The notes below the pieces were generated by a model. The model saw only the letters and a list, made by a program, of their open reading frames with translations. It did no database searches and had not been told where the DNA came from. Of a stretch of 48,246 nt of DNA, positions 33,540-43,356 are shown in pieces; positions within the stretch are counted from its first letter, which is position 1; every line of letters begins with the position of its first letter. A program made the position numbers and the translations under genes. This DNA comes from Xanthomarina sp. F1114 (lineage in GTDB: Bacteria > Bacteroidota > Bacteroidia > Flavobacteriales > Flavobacteriaceae), in assembly GCF_026410255.1 (NCBI RefSeq), contig NZ_JAPMLL010000019.1, forward strand, positions 1 to 48,246. The letters run 5' to 3'.

Positions 33540-34205
33540 TTAAATGAGACCTAAATCTTTAACAATAGCCACCAGATGAATGGCATTATTTGCCTTAAAT
33601 TGAATCCGAAGTTTATTTAATCTTTTTTCTATGGTACTTAAACTGTTTGGACTGATATGCTCATCTTTAAATAACTTGCTTATTTGCTCCTGAGACAATC
33701 CATTGGATAAATGTTTCAGTAATAAAACATCGTAATCATCAATTTCTAAATTAGAGGTACTATTGAGAGCCTGATTGACCTGTTCCGATAAATACACCTC
33801 ATTACCAAACACCTTATTAATGGCTTCCGATAATTCTATTAACCCTCTCCTACCCTTGCAAACATAGCCTTTTACACCATGTTCATTAATCAGTCTTCTC
33901 ACCCTTTGAATCCGATCTTCTATAGAATAAACTATAATTTTTAAGTCTGGAAACTCCCGGTTTAAAACTTCTATAAGTGCTTCTCCAGATGGAAACTTTT
34001 GATCGCGATGGTCTTTCTTAAAAGATAAATCTGTAATTAATAAGTCGAAGGGCTCTTTGTCCTGTGCTGCTCTTTTAATTCTAAGATAAGCATCATCGCA
34101 ATACTGAACTTGCGCATGGTCTTTTATCTTTAAGGTATCTAAAACAGTGAGCATACCTAAGTTAATACTCACTAAATCGTCTGAAACTATTACTTTTTTA
34201 AACAT
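33540..34205 (-). CDS. Response regulator with NarL/LuxR-like DNA-binding tail
   Basis: 221 residues. Receiver domain: acidic pair Asp9-Asp10, phosphorylation site Asp59 (LLITDLSF), Ser94 (IVYS) and Lys117 (YVCKG). The C-terminal 70 residues (DYDVLLLKHLSNGLSQEQISKLFKDEHISPNSLSTIEKRLNKLRIQF) form a helix-turn-helix like FixJ/NarL, but with an insert before the recognition helix. Its start is one base after the kinase gene stop, so the kinase is its cognate partner. The target genes cannot be derived, though a palindrome at 29421-29436 is a candidate type of site. Confidence 0.9.
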   Translation of the reverse strand: MFKKVIVSDDLVSINLGMLTVLDTLKIKDHAQVQYCDDAYLRIKRAAQDKEPFDLLITDLSFKKDHRDQKFPSGEALIEVLNREFPDLKIIVYSIEDRIQRVRRLINEHGVKGYVCKGRRGLIELSEAINKVFGNEVYLSEQVNQALNSTSNLEIDDYDVLLLKHLSNGLSQEQISKLFKDEHISPNSLSTIEKRLNKLRIQFKANNAIHLVAIVKDLGLI

Positions 34206-34206
34206 T

Positions 34207-35868
34207 TTAAACTTTAATTAAAACATGAAACCCATGATCTTTCTCCGATTTAAAGGTAATAGAACCATTTAATGTTTGAATACGGTTTTCCGTATTTTGA
34301 AGTCCGTTTTGTTTTTTTATCTCACAACCTACACCATTATCTTTATATGTTATTTGTATTTTATGCTGATGCTGCTGAAAGCTTAAAAGCACAATGGAGG
34401 CTTGACTGTGCTTTTTCATATTGATCAATAACTCCTGAATTACTCTATAAATAGCTATCTTTTTATTCCTGCTTATTTTAGGCCAATCTACTTTAGACAT
34501 GTCTTTGGTGATAATATGTACTTCATCTGTTTTATAATGCATCACCAGATCCAACAATAATTCTTTATAATCTTCATTGACATTAATATCATGATGCTCT
34601 CTGGAAATATCTCTGGTCCGGTTATAAACCACTTCCAAATCGTCTAAAACTGCTCTATTATCCTGCTCAGGATGTTGAATTTTAGTCATGATATGATATA
34701 CTTCGTTCGCCACTTCATCGTGTACCTTTTTAGATATTCGCAACTCTGTATGATACACTTCTAATTGTTTTTGCTTTTTATGTCTATAATCCAAGTAAAA
34801 GAAAATAACAAAAGCTAAAATGATTAGGAGTACAGATAGAAACACGTAAAAAAGCTTCTGGTTTTTTTCCTTTTCAATTAGTAAAAGCCTCTCGTCCGCT
34901 AATCTCTCCTGCTTTTCTAATGCATACTTTTTAGAAGCGTATTTTCCCTCTTCCAAAAGATTGGATTTTTGAATGCTATCCATAAGCTTCTTATATGTAC
35001 TTACTTCTGGATCTGCTTTTAAATCTACTAACAGACTTAAAACATGGGTCAACTGATTAGAGTTATTAGATAGTTTTGCCAGATTATAGGCCTTATTGGC
35101 AAATGCTTTGGCTTGAGCAATATCTCCGGTTCGCTTATAATGTTTAGATAAGGTATAATAACTTCCTAGAATATTAGATGTATGTCCAAGAGCTAATCTA
35201 ATTTCCAGAGCGGCATTCAAGTCTTTTATAGCGGATTCATCTTCCAGCTTCCCTTTTACAATTCCCAGATTATTTAAGCTTCTGGCTATAATTACCGAAT
35301 CTTTGTATATTTTGCTATCCGCATAAATAGCTGTAAACTCCTGTAAAGCAAGCTGTAAACTATCTTGCTTAAGATGTACATAAGCTATATTATTCCTGAG
35401 CACCAAATCCTGCAATTTACTTTCTGCTAAATCAAGGGCCTTTTGATAGTACAAAACAGCATTTCTGTAATCGTACATCTCTCTGTAAATCCGACCTAAA
35501 TGATTATATATTCCCACTTTAGACTCCCTAGTAACTTTATTTAAAGGAAGTTTCTCTATCAAGTTTAAAGCCTCTATGGCCGTTGTTTCACTATCGTAAA
35601 GTATGCCTAGTTTATTTTGAATAATTGCTATCTGCCTGAAGCTATAAATAGCCTTAATGGTATCAGACGCCTTTAAACTTTCATCCTTTCTATTTCTATA
35701 ATACACGAAAGCTTGTAGTAAATCAGATTTAGAAGCTGGCTTAATAACCTTATTATGATAATATTCTGAACTATCTACAGCTTCCTGAAGTGGTTTTCCA
35801 ACGGTAGCATAGCTATATGAAAAAAAGAGACAGGCAACTATTAATAAAATTTTTAAGGGGAAAGCCAT
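34207..35868 (-). CDS. TPR-containing sensor histidine kinase (LuxR-system type)
   Basis: 553 residues. Signal peptide (1-21), a periplasmic array of tetratricopeptide repeats (about 50-280; for example GIYNHLGRIYREMYDYRNAVLYYQKAL), a coiled segment, one transmembrane helix (339-359), then a HisKA_3-like domain with His383 in KKVHDEVANEV. The ATP-binding domain follows, with N box around Asn483 (ELLINMKKHSQAS), DNGVG (510-514) and GLQNTENRI. Typical flavobacterial sensor for unknown signals, paired with the response regulator directly after it. Confidence 0.92.
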   Translation of the reverse strand: MAFPLKILLIVACLFFSYSYATVGKPLQEAVDSSEYYHNKVIKPASKSDLLQAFVYYRNRKDESLKASDTIKAIYSFRQIAIIQNKLGILYDSETTAIEALNLIEKLPLNKVTRESKVGIYNHLGRIYREMYDYRNAVLYYQKALDLAESKLQDLVLRNNIAYVHLKQDSLQLALQEFTAIYADSKIYKDSVIIARSLNNLGIVKGKLEDESAIKDLNAALEIRLALGHTSNILGSYYTLSKHYKRTGDIAQAKAFANKAYNLAKLSNNSNQLTHVLSLLVDLKADPEVSTYKKLMDSIQKSNLLEEGKYASKKYALEKQERLADERLLLIEKEKNQKLFYVFLSVLLIILAFVIFFYLDYRHKKQKQLEVYHTELRISKKVHDEVANEVYHIMTKIQHPEQDNRAVLDDLEVVYNRTRDISREHHDINVNEDYKELLLDLVMHYKTDEVHIITKDMSKVDWPKISRNKKIAIYRVIQELLINMKKHSQASIVLLSFQQHQHKIQITYKDNGVGCEIKKQNGLQNTENRIQTLNGSITFKSEKDHGFHVLIKV

Positions 35869-35901
35869 AGGTACGGATGGTAGGTTAACAGCTGGAACTG
35901 A

Positions 35902-36291
35902 TTAAAATGGAGATAAGCATTCAAAATAATCAGATTGTAACGCACATCTATAGATATCGGTTATATCATCTTGAGTAAATTCAACATAAATAGCGTATTT
36001 GTGACCGGAATTATTACCAGTTAACACAAAAACAGGCTCGCTACATAAACAGCCTGTACAAATATTAGTTGAAAGATTTAAATGACTATCTCCCTTCCTT
36101 TGAAACGCTTTAAAAATTTGCATTTGCTGATATATAAATGATGTTTTTTTTAAGTCTTCGTAATAACCTTCGTCCAACAATTGGTTTAAAGCATGATAAT
36201 CCATCTGCTGAAATCCTTCAAGAATATGAATGAGATGAGATTTTAGGGTATCCTTTTTAGCAATTGAATCGATTAGTTCTGAAGGTTCCAT
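35902..36291 (-). CDS. Hypothetical protein with CxGCxC motif, co-transcribed with the sensor kinase
   Basis: 129 residues. The first 70 are helical (MEPSELIDSIAKKDTLKSHLIHILEGFQQMDYHALNQLLDEGYYEDL). The second half has NICTGCLCSEPVFVLTGNNSGHKYAIYVEFTQDDITDIYRC, where CTGCLC (positions 78-83) plus later Cys115 and Cys124 could bind metal or form disulfides. The strand pattern resembles a small NTF2-like fold, but this is weak. It has no signal peptide. It is 33 bases ahead of the kinase gene and shares its promoter. Confidence 0.8.
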   Translation of the reverse strand: MEPSELIDSIAKKDTLKSHLIHILEGFQQMDYHALNQLLDEGYYEDLKKTSFIYQQMQIFKAFQRKGDSHLNLSTNICTGCLCSEPVFVLTGNNSGHKYAIYVEFTQDDITDIYRCALQSDYFECLSPF

Positions 36292-36303
36292 GATATTTTT
36301 TTT

Positions 36304-36336
36304 TAAAGATAAAAAATATATGTATCATCTAATCAA
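36304..36336 (-). promoter_or_regulatory. Candidate promoter of the CxGCxC-kinase-regulator operon
   Basis: On the minus strand TTG (36336-36334), 22 bases, TATCTTTA (36311-36304). The -7 box ends 13 bases before the ATG at 36291, so the leader would be very short. Confidence 0.4.
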
Positions 36337-36492
36337 AAATTACAACGTCTCTCAATAAATCATTTTATGGAATCTTGGAATTAAAGGCGAAAGTATTGGG
36401 CTATGTTATTCTACAGCATGGAAGACTTTACCCCTGTAAATTTGATTTTCAAGGTGTTAAGATCTGTCCCATGCCATTTGACTAACCCCAAC

Positions 36493-36523
36493 AAAAAAGC
36501 CCCATCTTCTGATGGAGCTTTTA
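36493..36523 (-). terminator. Intrinsic terminator of the T9SS beta-helix gene
   Basis: On the minus strand AAAAGCTCCATC-AGAA-GATGGGGCTTTT, a stem of about 12 bp with one mismatch and a TTTTTT tail (36498-36493). Located 22-52 bases after the stop at 36545. Confidence 0.75.
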
Positions 36524-36544
36524 AATATAAAAAGTGGTTAAATA

Positions 36545-38017
36545 CTACTTAATTACTAGTTTTTTAATGGCTCTTGAGTTGTTTCCATGCAATTCTAAAA
36601 TATAAATTCCAGCGCTCAAGTCCAGATACATCTCATGGGTTCCACTTTGAAGGTTTTTCTCTAAGACTAATTTTCCATCCATACTATAAACATTCATTTT
36701 CTGAAACGAAGTGTTATTAGTCAATGTCACATGTCCGTTAGTAGGGTTTGGATAAATTGCTACTTCAGTTAAATGTGCTTCTTCAACACTTAAAAATCCG
36801 CAATTAACAGGATCAAAAGTAACCAAGCCTAAATTTGAAATATCACTTTGATGTACAATAACGTCTTCTGCATCTGCAAGCGTATTAGGCAAATTAGTTT
36901 CATCCCAGCAATTATTCATCGCCATTAAATCGTTTCCTGTATTATTGTAAAGAGCATAAGTAACTCCGCCATTTCCGTTTTCAGAAAACACATTTTCTCC
37001 AGTATTTCCAGCACCATCACCTAAGTTAATAGAGGCTTCACCTATAACAGTAATTCCCCACAGGTTACGTCGAATCTGATTACCGCTAGCAATAACTTCC
37101 ATACCGGCTGCAGAGGTATTTAAAGAAATACCACTGCCACCCAAGTTCGGACTTCCTTGGGTATCATTATCTTCAATAACATTGTTCCTTACATAAGCAA
37201 AAGAGTTATTCCCTACAATAGTAAGTCCATAACGGTTGTCTCTAATAATGTTATCGTCAATGATAGCGTTGATATCGCCTCCTACAAAATTAGTTACAGC
37301 AATACCACCAACCATATCTAAAGATCTGTCTCCAATGATGGTGTTCTGAATAATTTGAATTGGGTTTGCTGCCATGGTTGTTCCCATGTTTATTTGAGGT
37401 CGGTTGGAATTGGCTTGATTATTCCCCTCTATATAATTATTGAAAATATAAGGAGATACAGCACTATTCGCCCCAGAACTAATGGCTGGCGTTTGATTAA
37501 ACGTAAAAGTATTGTTGGTAATTTGAGCCATCCCTCTGGAAAGTGAAATGACAGCTCCCGTAGAAACTCCCGAGACATTATTAGTTAAAGTACTATTATT
37601 AATGGTGAAGGTTTCAGTTAGCACACGCAAACCACCACCATACTCTATAGTGGCATTTTGAATGTTGATATCTGAGAATTCTTCAAAACGAAAACCCTCA
37701 TAAGGCGCAGCTGGATCTACAGCCGTAAAAATTACTTGAGCTGCATCCACATTAAAGCTTCCAAAAACGGTGATGCGTATATCCGCTTCTATCTCTAAAG
37801 TCACATCTGAGTTTATAAGAAATGTATCTGTTTCCGAAATGATTAAATCTTCCACCAAAGTGTAAGTTGTTCCCGATACTGAAATGGTAGCAGGACTTGC
37901 CGCAACAAGATCGTCTAAAGAGTAAACCACACCCGTATCTGGAGTGGTATAGCCCTGGGCTGAAACCATCCCAATAACGCAGATGGTTGTAATAAAGTTG
38001 AGTAATAGTTTTTTCAT
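36545..38017 (-). CDS. T9SS-exported right-handed beta-helix protein
   Basis: 490 residues. Signal peptide (1-20), then a parallel beta-helix region (about 60-380) with repeating 'N-x-I-x-x-N' coils such as DNIIRDNRYGLTIVGNNSFAYVRNNVIEDN, which often bind or cut polysaccharide. The final 80 residues (VAIYPNPTNGHVTLTN...MNVYSMDGKLVLEKNL...AGIYILELHGNNSRAIKKLVIK) are a type A sorting domain for T9SS, so the protein is exported and attached to or released from the cell surface. No catalytic residues of a known lyase family stand out; an adhesin or polymer-binding role is equally possible. Confidence 0.9.
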   Translation of the reverse strand: MKKLLLNFITTICVIGMVSAQGYTTPDTGVVYSLDDLVAASPATISVSGTTYTLVEDLIISETDTFLINSDVTLEIEADIRITVFGSFNVDAAQVIFTAVDPAAPYEGFRFEEFSDINIQNATIEYGGGLRVLTETFTINNSTLTNNVSGVSTGAVISLSRGMAQITNNTFTFNQTPAISSGANSAVSPYIFNNYIEGNNQANSNRPQINMGTTMAANPIQIIQNTIIGDRSLDMVGGIAVTNFVGGDINAIIDDNIIRDNRYGLTIVGNNSFAYVRNNVIEDNDTQGSPNLGGSGISLNTSAAGMEVIASGNQIRRNLWGITVIGEASINLGDGAGNTGENVFSENGNGGVTYALYNNTGNDLMAMNNCWDETNLPNTLADAEDVIVHQSDISNLGLVTFDPVNCGFLSVEEAHLTEVAIYPNPTNGHVTLTNNTSFQKMNVYSMDGKLVLEKNLQSGTHEMYLDLSAGIYILELHGNNSRAIKKLVIK

Positions 38018-38039
38018 GAAATTTTGGTTTTGGTTTAGT

Positions 38040-38047
38040 CAAAATTA
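38040..38047 (-). promoter_or_regulatory. Possible -7 box of the beta-helix gene
   Basis: TAATTTTG on the minus strand, an exact TAnnTTTG match 23 bases before the start codon, but I see no TTG at the usual upstream distance. Confidence 0.35.
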
Positions 38048-38311
38048 CGGATTATTGAGTTTATACCGTATTAAAAAGTGAATAAACTCATTCTCTGGAT
38101 GTGCCTATACCACCTTATTTGTTTTGTTTAAGTTCATTGTCAAGTAAGAAATTTTTATATTATTATGTATTCAGTAAAACAGTAACTAATAATATTAGCA
38201 TATTAAAACAAACCCTCTGCTTTGGAAAATAAACTTACTTCCTTTTAATTTCATTATCTTGCTCTCTTGTTTTCAAACATCCAAACACTAAAATATTAAA
38301 CACGTATAATT

Positions 38312-40456
38312 ATGATCACTAAAAGCATAAAAACAACCGTTTTATGTAGTCTGGTTTTATTTGCAAGCTGCAAAGAAGACCCTAAAACCCCTGAAAAAAT
38401 AATGAAGGATAACATACTAACTCAAGAATGGACCGGACCCTATGAAGGTGTTCCTGCTTTCGATAAGATGTCCGTAGATGATATAAAGTCTGCTGTAGAA
38501 GAAGGCATGATAGAACAACTTGCTGAAATTGAAGCCATTGCTAATAACCCGGAAGCACCTACCTTCGAAAACACCTTGGCTGCTATGGAAAGTTCTGGAA
38601 AAACGCTTAAACGTGTTTTTGCTTATTACGGTATCATGTCCAGCAATGTATCTTCGCCTGAATTTAGAGCGGTACAAGCTGAGTTAGCTCCTAAACTATC
38701 AGATTTTAGATCTAAGATCTCTCAGAACGAGAAATTATTCCAACGTATAAAAACTGTTTACCAGGCTTCCCAAGAAAACCCTTTAGAACCACAAGCACAA
38801 CGCGTTGTAGAATTAACTTATAAGCAATTTGAAATGGACGGTGCCAATTTAGATGCCGAAAAGAAAAAGCGCTATGCCGAAATTAACAAGGAACTTTCGA
38901 CGCTTTATACCGATTTTGCCAATAATGTCTTGCACGACGAAGAGAACTATATTACCTATTTAAACAAAGAGCAACTAGGTGGCCTATCTGATAGCTATAT
39001 TAAATCGGCTGCTAAAATTGCTACCGACAAAGGTCAAGACGGTAAATATGCCATTACCAATACACGCTCTTCTATGGATCCGTTTTTAACCTATTCTACG
39101 GAACGTGAATTGCGTAAGCAAGTTTGGGAAAACTACTATTCCAGAGGAGATAATAACGACGCGTATGACAATAAAGAAATTATTGCTGAGATTTTAAAAC
39201 TGCGTAAAGAACGTGTAGGCTTAATGGGCTACGATAATTATGCGGAATGGCGCTTGCAAGACCGTATGGCAAAAACCCCAGAAAACGCTATGGATTTAAT
39301 GATGGCTGTTTGGCCAGCTGCCACAGCTCGTGTTAAAGAGGAAGTAGCCGATATGCAAACAGTAGCTAACGAACTTGACGATAAGATAACGATTGAACCT
39401 TGGGATTATAGATATTATGCCGAGAAAGTGCGCAAAAAAACCTACGATTTAGATAGCGACGAAGTTAAGCAGTACTTACAATTAGACAAACTAACTGAAG
39501 CAATGTTCTTTACGGCTGGCGAATTGTTTAATTATAAATTCACAGCAGTGGCAGAAGGTTCTGTTCCTGTGTTTCATGAAGATGTTAAAGTTTGGGAAGT
39601 TACAGACAAAGACTCCGGAAAAAATATTGGTTTATGGTATTTAGATCCGTTTTCTCGTGAAGGAAAACGCTCTGGAGCCTGGGCAACTACCTATAGAAGT
39701 TATTCTTCTTTTGAAGGGGAAACAAACGTCCTGGCTTCTAACAATTCTAACTTTGTAAAACCTGCTCCGGGAGAAGCGGTCTTAGTATCCTGGGATGATG
39801 CCACAACCTTCTTTCATGAGTTTGGACATGCGCTACATTTCTTTTCTTCCAATGTTAAATACCCATCTCTAAATGGTGGCGTTAGAGATTATACCGAGTT
39901 CCAATCGCAGTTATTAGAACGTTGGTTATCTACAGATCAGGTTATCAATAAATACCTAGTTCATTATAAAACTGGAGAACCTATTCCTGCAGAATTAGTT
40001 AAGAAGATTAAAAAGGCTTCTACCTTTAATCAAGGGTTTGGAACCACAGAATATTTAGCTTCTGCTTTAATAGATATGAAATTGCATTTAGCAGATCCTA
40101 CAGATATTGACATTGCCAAATTTGAACGTGAAACCTTAGACGAATTAGGCATGCCTAAAGAATTGCCAATGCGTCACAGAACTCCGCAATTTGGACATGT
40201 ATTTTCTGGCGAAGGTTATGCCACTGCATATTATGGCTATATGTGGGCAGATGTGCTTACAGCAGATGCTTCTGAAGCTTTTAGAGATGCTCCAGGTGGT
40301 TTTTACGATCAGGAGATGGCAGATAAACTAGTTAAATATTTATTTGCGCCAAGAAATGCTATGGATCCAGCCGATGCGTATAGACAGTTTAGAGGCCGCG
40401 ATGCAGAAATTGATGCCTTAATGAGAGACAGAGGGTTTCCTGTGACCAAAAAATAA
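38312..40456 (+). CDS. M3 family zinc metallopeptidase (peptidyl-dipeptidase Dcp-like) lipoprotein
   Basis: 714 residues. Lipoprotein signal with Cys20 (VLFASCKED). The HEFGH zinc motif is at 502-506 and the third ligand is probably Glu529 (RDYTEFQSQ); PMRHRTPQFGHVFSGEGYATAYYGYMWADVL is the C-terminal M3A signature that shapes the substrate pocket. Length and motifs fit Dcp, which removes dipeptides from peptide C termini; here it would act in the periplasm on a membrane anchor. The gene has its own terminator (40510-40551) shared with the convergent Usp gene. Confidence 0.95.
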   Translation: MITKSIKTTVLCSLVLFASCKEDPKTPEKIMKDNILTQEWTGPYEGVPAFDKMSVDDIKSAVEEGMIEQLAEIEAIANNPEAPTFENTLAAMESSGKTLKRVFAYYGIMSSNVSSPEFRAVQAELAPKLSDFRSKISQNEKLFQRIKTVYQASQENPLEPQAQRVVELTYKQFEMDGANLDAEKKKRYAEINKELSTLYTDFANNVLHDEENYITYLNKEQLGGLSDSYIKSAAKIATDKGQDGKYAITNTRSSMDPFLTYSTERELRKQVWENYYSRGDNNDAYDNKEIIAEILKLRKERVGLMGYDNYAEWRLQDRMAKTPENAMDLMMAVWPAATARVKEEVADMQTVANELDDKITIEPWDYRYYAEKVRKKTYDLDSDEVKQYLQLDKLTEAMFFTAGELFNYKFTAVAEGSVPVFHEDVKVWEVTDKDSGKNIGLWYLDPFSREGKRSGAWATTYRSYSSFEGETNVLASNNSNFVKPAPGEAVLVSWDDATTFFHEFGHALHFFSSNVKYPSLNGGVRDYTEFQSQLLERWLSTDQVINKYLVHYKTGEPIPAELVKKIKKASTFNQGFGTTEYLASALIDMKLHLADPTDIDIAKFERETLDELGMPKELPMRHRTPQFGHVFSGEGYATAYYGYMWADVLTADASEAFRDAPGGFYDQEMADKLVKYLFAPRNAMDPADAYRQFRGRDAEIDALMRDRGFPVTKK

Positions 40457-40509
40457 TAACAGAAGTCCAATAAGTCGGTATTTCTAGTAGTTAGAAAGTA
40501 TATTCACAT

Positions 40510-40551
40510 AAAAAAAGTCCATTAAACACGAGCTGTCTAATGGACTTTTTC
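40510..40551. terminator. Bidirectional intrinsic terminator
   Basis: Perfect 13-bp stem AAAAAGTCCATTA (40512-40524) / TAATGGACTTTTT (40538-40550) with a 13-base loop; A/T runs on both sides serve both strands. It lies between the convergent M3 peptidase and universal stress protein genes. Confidence 0.88.
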
Positions 40552-40598
40552 TATGGTAAATATTGTAGATTCTACTACAAAGAATACATTAACTAGTA

Positions 40599-41438
40599 TT
40601 AATCTACACGTGGAATTACCAGAAATGGCACTATGGAATGGTAGCCCATTTTCTTAATAACAGGCTCTTTAATTAAATTTTCAACAAAACTATGCTCGTA
40701 ATTAATCATAGTCAGAATATTGATATCGTTTTTCTTAATAAATCTGGTAATGGCTCGTTCTTTCTTCTTTTTATCCGTTACCCAATTAAAATGATGCTCA
40801 TAGCCTTCTAAATAGCTGTCTAACATTTCCATATTAGCGTTCTGTGTATCGTTGAGCTCTTCTTTTTTATTAATATGAAGGATTTCAATTTTAGATTTAT
40901 GTAAGTCTGCTATATGTTTTATCGACTTTAATTCTTCCCCGTAAAACCTATTGAAATCGGTAGGAAAGACTAAGCTAGTCGGAGTTACATACGTCGCCTT
41001 ACTTGGAACCAATAACACCGGACGAAGCCTCATTTTATTAATAATAGCTACCGTATTACTTCCAAATAAAAATTCTTGAGTTCCTGTGGCTCCTTTAGTC
41101 CCCATAACAACAAGATCTATTTCCTTCTCTTTAATAGACAACTCTATAGAATCCATAAGAGATCCCATACAAAACAGGGTTTCAAATTCATGATCTCTAC
41201 CATTGCTTTCAATTTCAGCTAAGTTTTTAAGACTTTCTAATTTATCTTTTGCTGCTTCTCTAAGTGGTTTTAAATAACTTTCAGGCACGTGTGTTCTGGC
41301 ACCGGTATTTAAAAAAGTCCAAGCATGAGATAAATAAAATGTACATGGCTCGTTTGCATATAAATTTAAAGCGTAAAGCGCTGCAGTCCATGCATTGTCT
41401 GAAAAATCTGTAGGTATTAAAATGTGATGTCTCTTCAT
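40599..41438 (-). CDS. Universal stress protein, two-domain
   Basis: 279 residues made of two UspA folds. Domain 1 begins ILIPTDFSDNAWTAALYAL and ends with the nucleotide-binding motif VVMGTKGATGTQEFLFGSNTVAIINKMRLRPVLLVP. Domain 2 (VFPTDFNRFYGEELKSIKHIADLH...) is shorter and lacks a clear G-x2-G-x9-G signature, so only the first half is likely to bind ATP. Cytoplasmic; usually induced by starvation or redox stress. It lies 63 bases downstream of a close paralogue (gene at 41502), from a probable duplication. Confidence 0.9.
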   Translation of the reverse strand: MKRHHILIPTDFSDNAWTAALYALNLYANEPCTFYLSHAWTFLNTGARTHVPESYLKPLREAAKDKLESLKNLAEIESNGRDHEFETLFCMGSLMDSIELSIKEKEIDLVVMGTKGATGTQEFLFGSNTVAIINKMRLRPVLLVPSKATYVTPTSLVFPTDFNRFYGEELKSIKHIADLHKSKIEILHINKKEELNDTQNANMEMLDSYLEGYEHHFNWVTDKKKKERAITRFIKKNDINILTMINYEHSFVENLIKEPVIKKMGYHSIVPFLVIPRVD

Positions 41439-41501
41439 GATATTTATTTGATATTCTGGTGTAAAATTAAAGTTTTATCTCGGTCTACAAAATGACTTAT
41501 A

Positions 41502-42335
41502 TCAGGCCAAACAAGGAATAACCAAAAATGGAATGCTCGGTTGAAAACCTAATCTTCTTATTAGAGGTTCATTTATAAGACTGTCGATAAAACTATGTTG
41601 ATAATTTATCATTACCAAAATATCGATATCAAATTGTTCAATAAAATCCTTTACAGCTTGTTCTTTGCTAATATAATTTGGCATATACCGGAAACTGTAA
41701 GTATGGTTTTCTAACGAAGCCTTTAATTGATTCAAATTATTAACATAAGCTTCAGAAAGGTTTTCCTGACTTATAATATGAAGAATTTCAATGTTTGAAT
41801 TATAAAAATCAGTCAATTGTTTTAATGGAATAAGTTCATCTCCATAATTACGGGTAAAGTCTGTTGGAAATGCAATATTTTTTGGTACTTCAAACTCATA
41901 TCTATCTGGTACTACCAAAATAGCAGAACTTTTCACCCGTCCTATAATGCTTACCGTATTACTTCCAAAAATAAACTCTGCCGAATTTGTAATCCCTCTG
42001 GATCCCATAACAACCACATCTATATCGCGTTTTTTTATAACGGCTTCTAAAGCTATTTTTAAATCGGAAGAACTTAAAGTTACAGTATACGAATGCTTCG
42101 GATTTGGATTGCTTTCTATTGCTTTTTGCTTCAAATCTGAAAGGTCCTTCATCCCATTCTTAGTCAAAGTACGAGTCAATTTATTAGACATACTATACGA
42201 AGCCGAAACTGGTAATTTGGTAGAATGTAAAAAGTGGAATGTACAGGTTTGCTCTGCATATAAATTGAAAGCATATAAAGCAGCATTCCAGGCGTTGTCG
42301 GAAAAATCTGTTGGTAAAAGTATGTTTTTGCTCAT
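41502..42335 (-). CDS. Universal stress protein, two-domain paralogue
   Basis: 277 residues; nearly the same layout as the following gene: ILLPTDFSDNAWNAALYAFNLY at the start, VVMGSRGITNSAEFIFGSNTVSIIGRVKSSAILVVP as the nucleotide-binding segment, then a degenerate second domain (AFPTDFTRNYGDELIPLKQLTDFY) and a matching C terminus (INYQHSFIDSLINEPLIRRLG...PFLVIP). The pair is head to tail and probably co-transcribed. The two copies have diverged considerably, so the duplication is not recent. Confidence 0.9.
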   Translation of the reverse strand: MSKNILLPTDFSDNAWNAALYAFNLYAEQTCTFHFLHSTKLPVSASYSMSNKLTRTLTKNGMKDLSDLKQKAIESNPNPKHSYTVTLSSSDLKIALEAVIKKRDIDVVVMGSRGITNSAEFIFGSNTVSIIGRVKSSAILVVPDRYEFEVPKNIAFPTDFTRNYGDELIPLKQLTDFYNSNIEILHIISQENLSEAYVNNLNQLKASLENHTYSFRYMPNYISKEQAVKDFIEQFDIDILVMINYQHSFIDSLINEPLIRRLGFQPSIPFLVIPCLA

Positions 42336-42513
42336 TTGTAAGTCTTTGATATTGAGAATCTAAAGTTTGCAACCCTAATTTTCTATGTTAAAAATAACAG
42401 ATTTAATGGTATCCGCAAAAAAAAGGATAGCTTAAAATAAAAATCTTTATGGAAAATTAATTGGTTTAAATTACAACTTTTTTTTGTTTGGTCTTTAATT
42501 TAAAACCAGCTAT

Positions 42514-43257
42514 CTACTCAAACAGTTTTGCTTTTATATATCGGGCATTCATTTCTGCAATACTACTGATGGAAATTCCGGCAGGACATTCTACTTCACA
42601 GGCTGCTGTAAAGGTACAGCTACCAAAATTCTCTATTGCCATTTGATTTGTCATATCCAAAACACGTTTATGTGCTTCTGGATGACCTTGAGGTAATTTG
42701 TTCAAATGATTTATTTTTGCCGAAGTAAATAAGGCAGCAGAGGCATTTTTACATGTAGCCACACAGGCTCCACATCCTATACAAGCTGCAACATCCATAG
42801 AACTATCAGCAACTTCTTTTGGGATAAGAATGGCGTTGGCTTCTGCAGCTGTACCCGTTTTTGCAGTAATATATGCACCTTGTTCTATAATTCTATCAAA
42901 AGCAGTTCTATCTACCACTAAATCTTTTATCACCGGAAAGGCTCCTGCTCGATACGGCTCTACCACAATAATGTCTCCATCTTTAAAGCTTCGCATATGT
43001 AATTGGCAAGTAGTCATATGGTCGTGAGGCCCATGAGCGCGACCATTAATAAACACCCCGCATTGGCCGCAAATACCTTCGCGACAATCGTGATCGAAGG
43101 CCACAACTTTTTCACCTTTTAAAACCAGCCTTTCATTGAGATGATCTAAGGCTTCCAAAAAAGACATATCTTCTGTAAGCCCATCGATGTCGTAGGTTTT
43201 GAGAGAGCCTTCGCTATTGGCTCCCTCCTGTCTCCATATTTTAAATGTTATTTTCAT
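42514..43257 (-). CDS. sdhB: Succinate dehydrogenase / fumarate reductase iron-sulfur subunit
   Basis: 247 residues. The [2Fe-2S] ligands are Cys58, Cys63, Cys66 and Cys84 (CREGICGQC...TTC); the second cluster domain has CIGCGACVATC (159-169) and C-T-F-T-A-A-C-E-V-E-C-P (214-225) for the [4Fe-4S] and [3Fe-4S] centres. It passes electrons from the flavoprotein to menaquinone via the cytochrome b subunit. Last gene of sdhCAB, 99 bases after sdhA. Confidence 0.96.
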   Translation of the reverse strand: MKITFKIWRQEGANSEGSLKTYDIDGLTEDMSFLEALDHLNERLVLKGEKVVAFDHDCREGICGQCGVFINGRAHGPHDHMTTCQLHMRSFKDGDIIVVEPYRAGAFPVIKDLVVDRTAFDRIIEQGAYITAKTGTAAEANAILIPKEVADSSMDVAACIGCGACVATCKNASAALFTSAKINHLNKLPQGHPEAHKRVLDMTNQMAIENFGSCTFTAACEVECPAGISISSIAEMNARYIKAKLFE

Positions 43258-43356
43258 GTGTTTTTGTTACTTGTTTTTTAATGGTCACATGCTATTCGTT
43301 ACCCACCCGACCTCATGCGGTATTACTAATTTGAACACGCTCGTTTCATCGTCCTG

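Noticed and set aside
34281-34294. TACGGTTTTCCGTA inside the kinase gene as a regulatory site
   Set aside because: It lies in the middle of the ATP-binding domain coding region with no -7 box at a suitable distance; probably chance, kept only as a note for the 29421 site.
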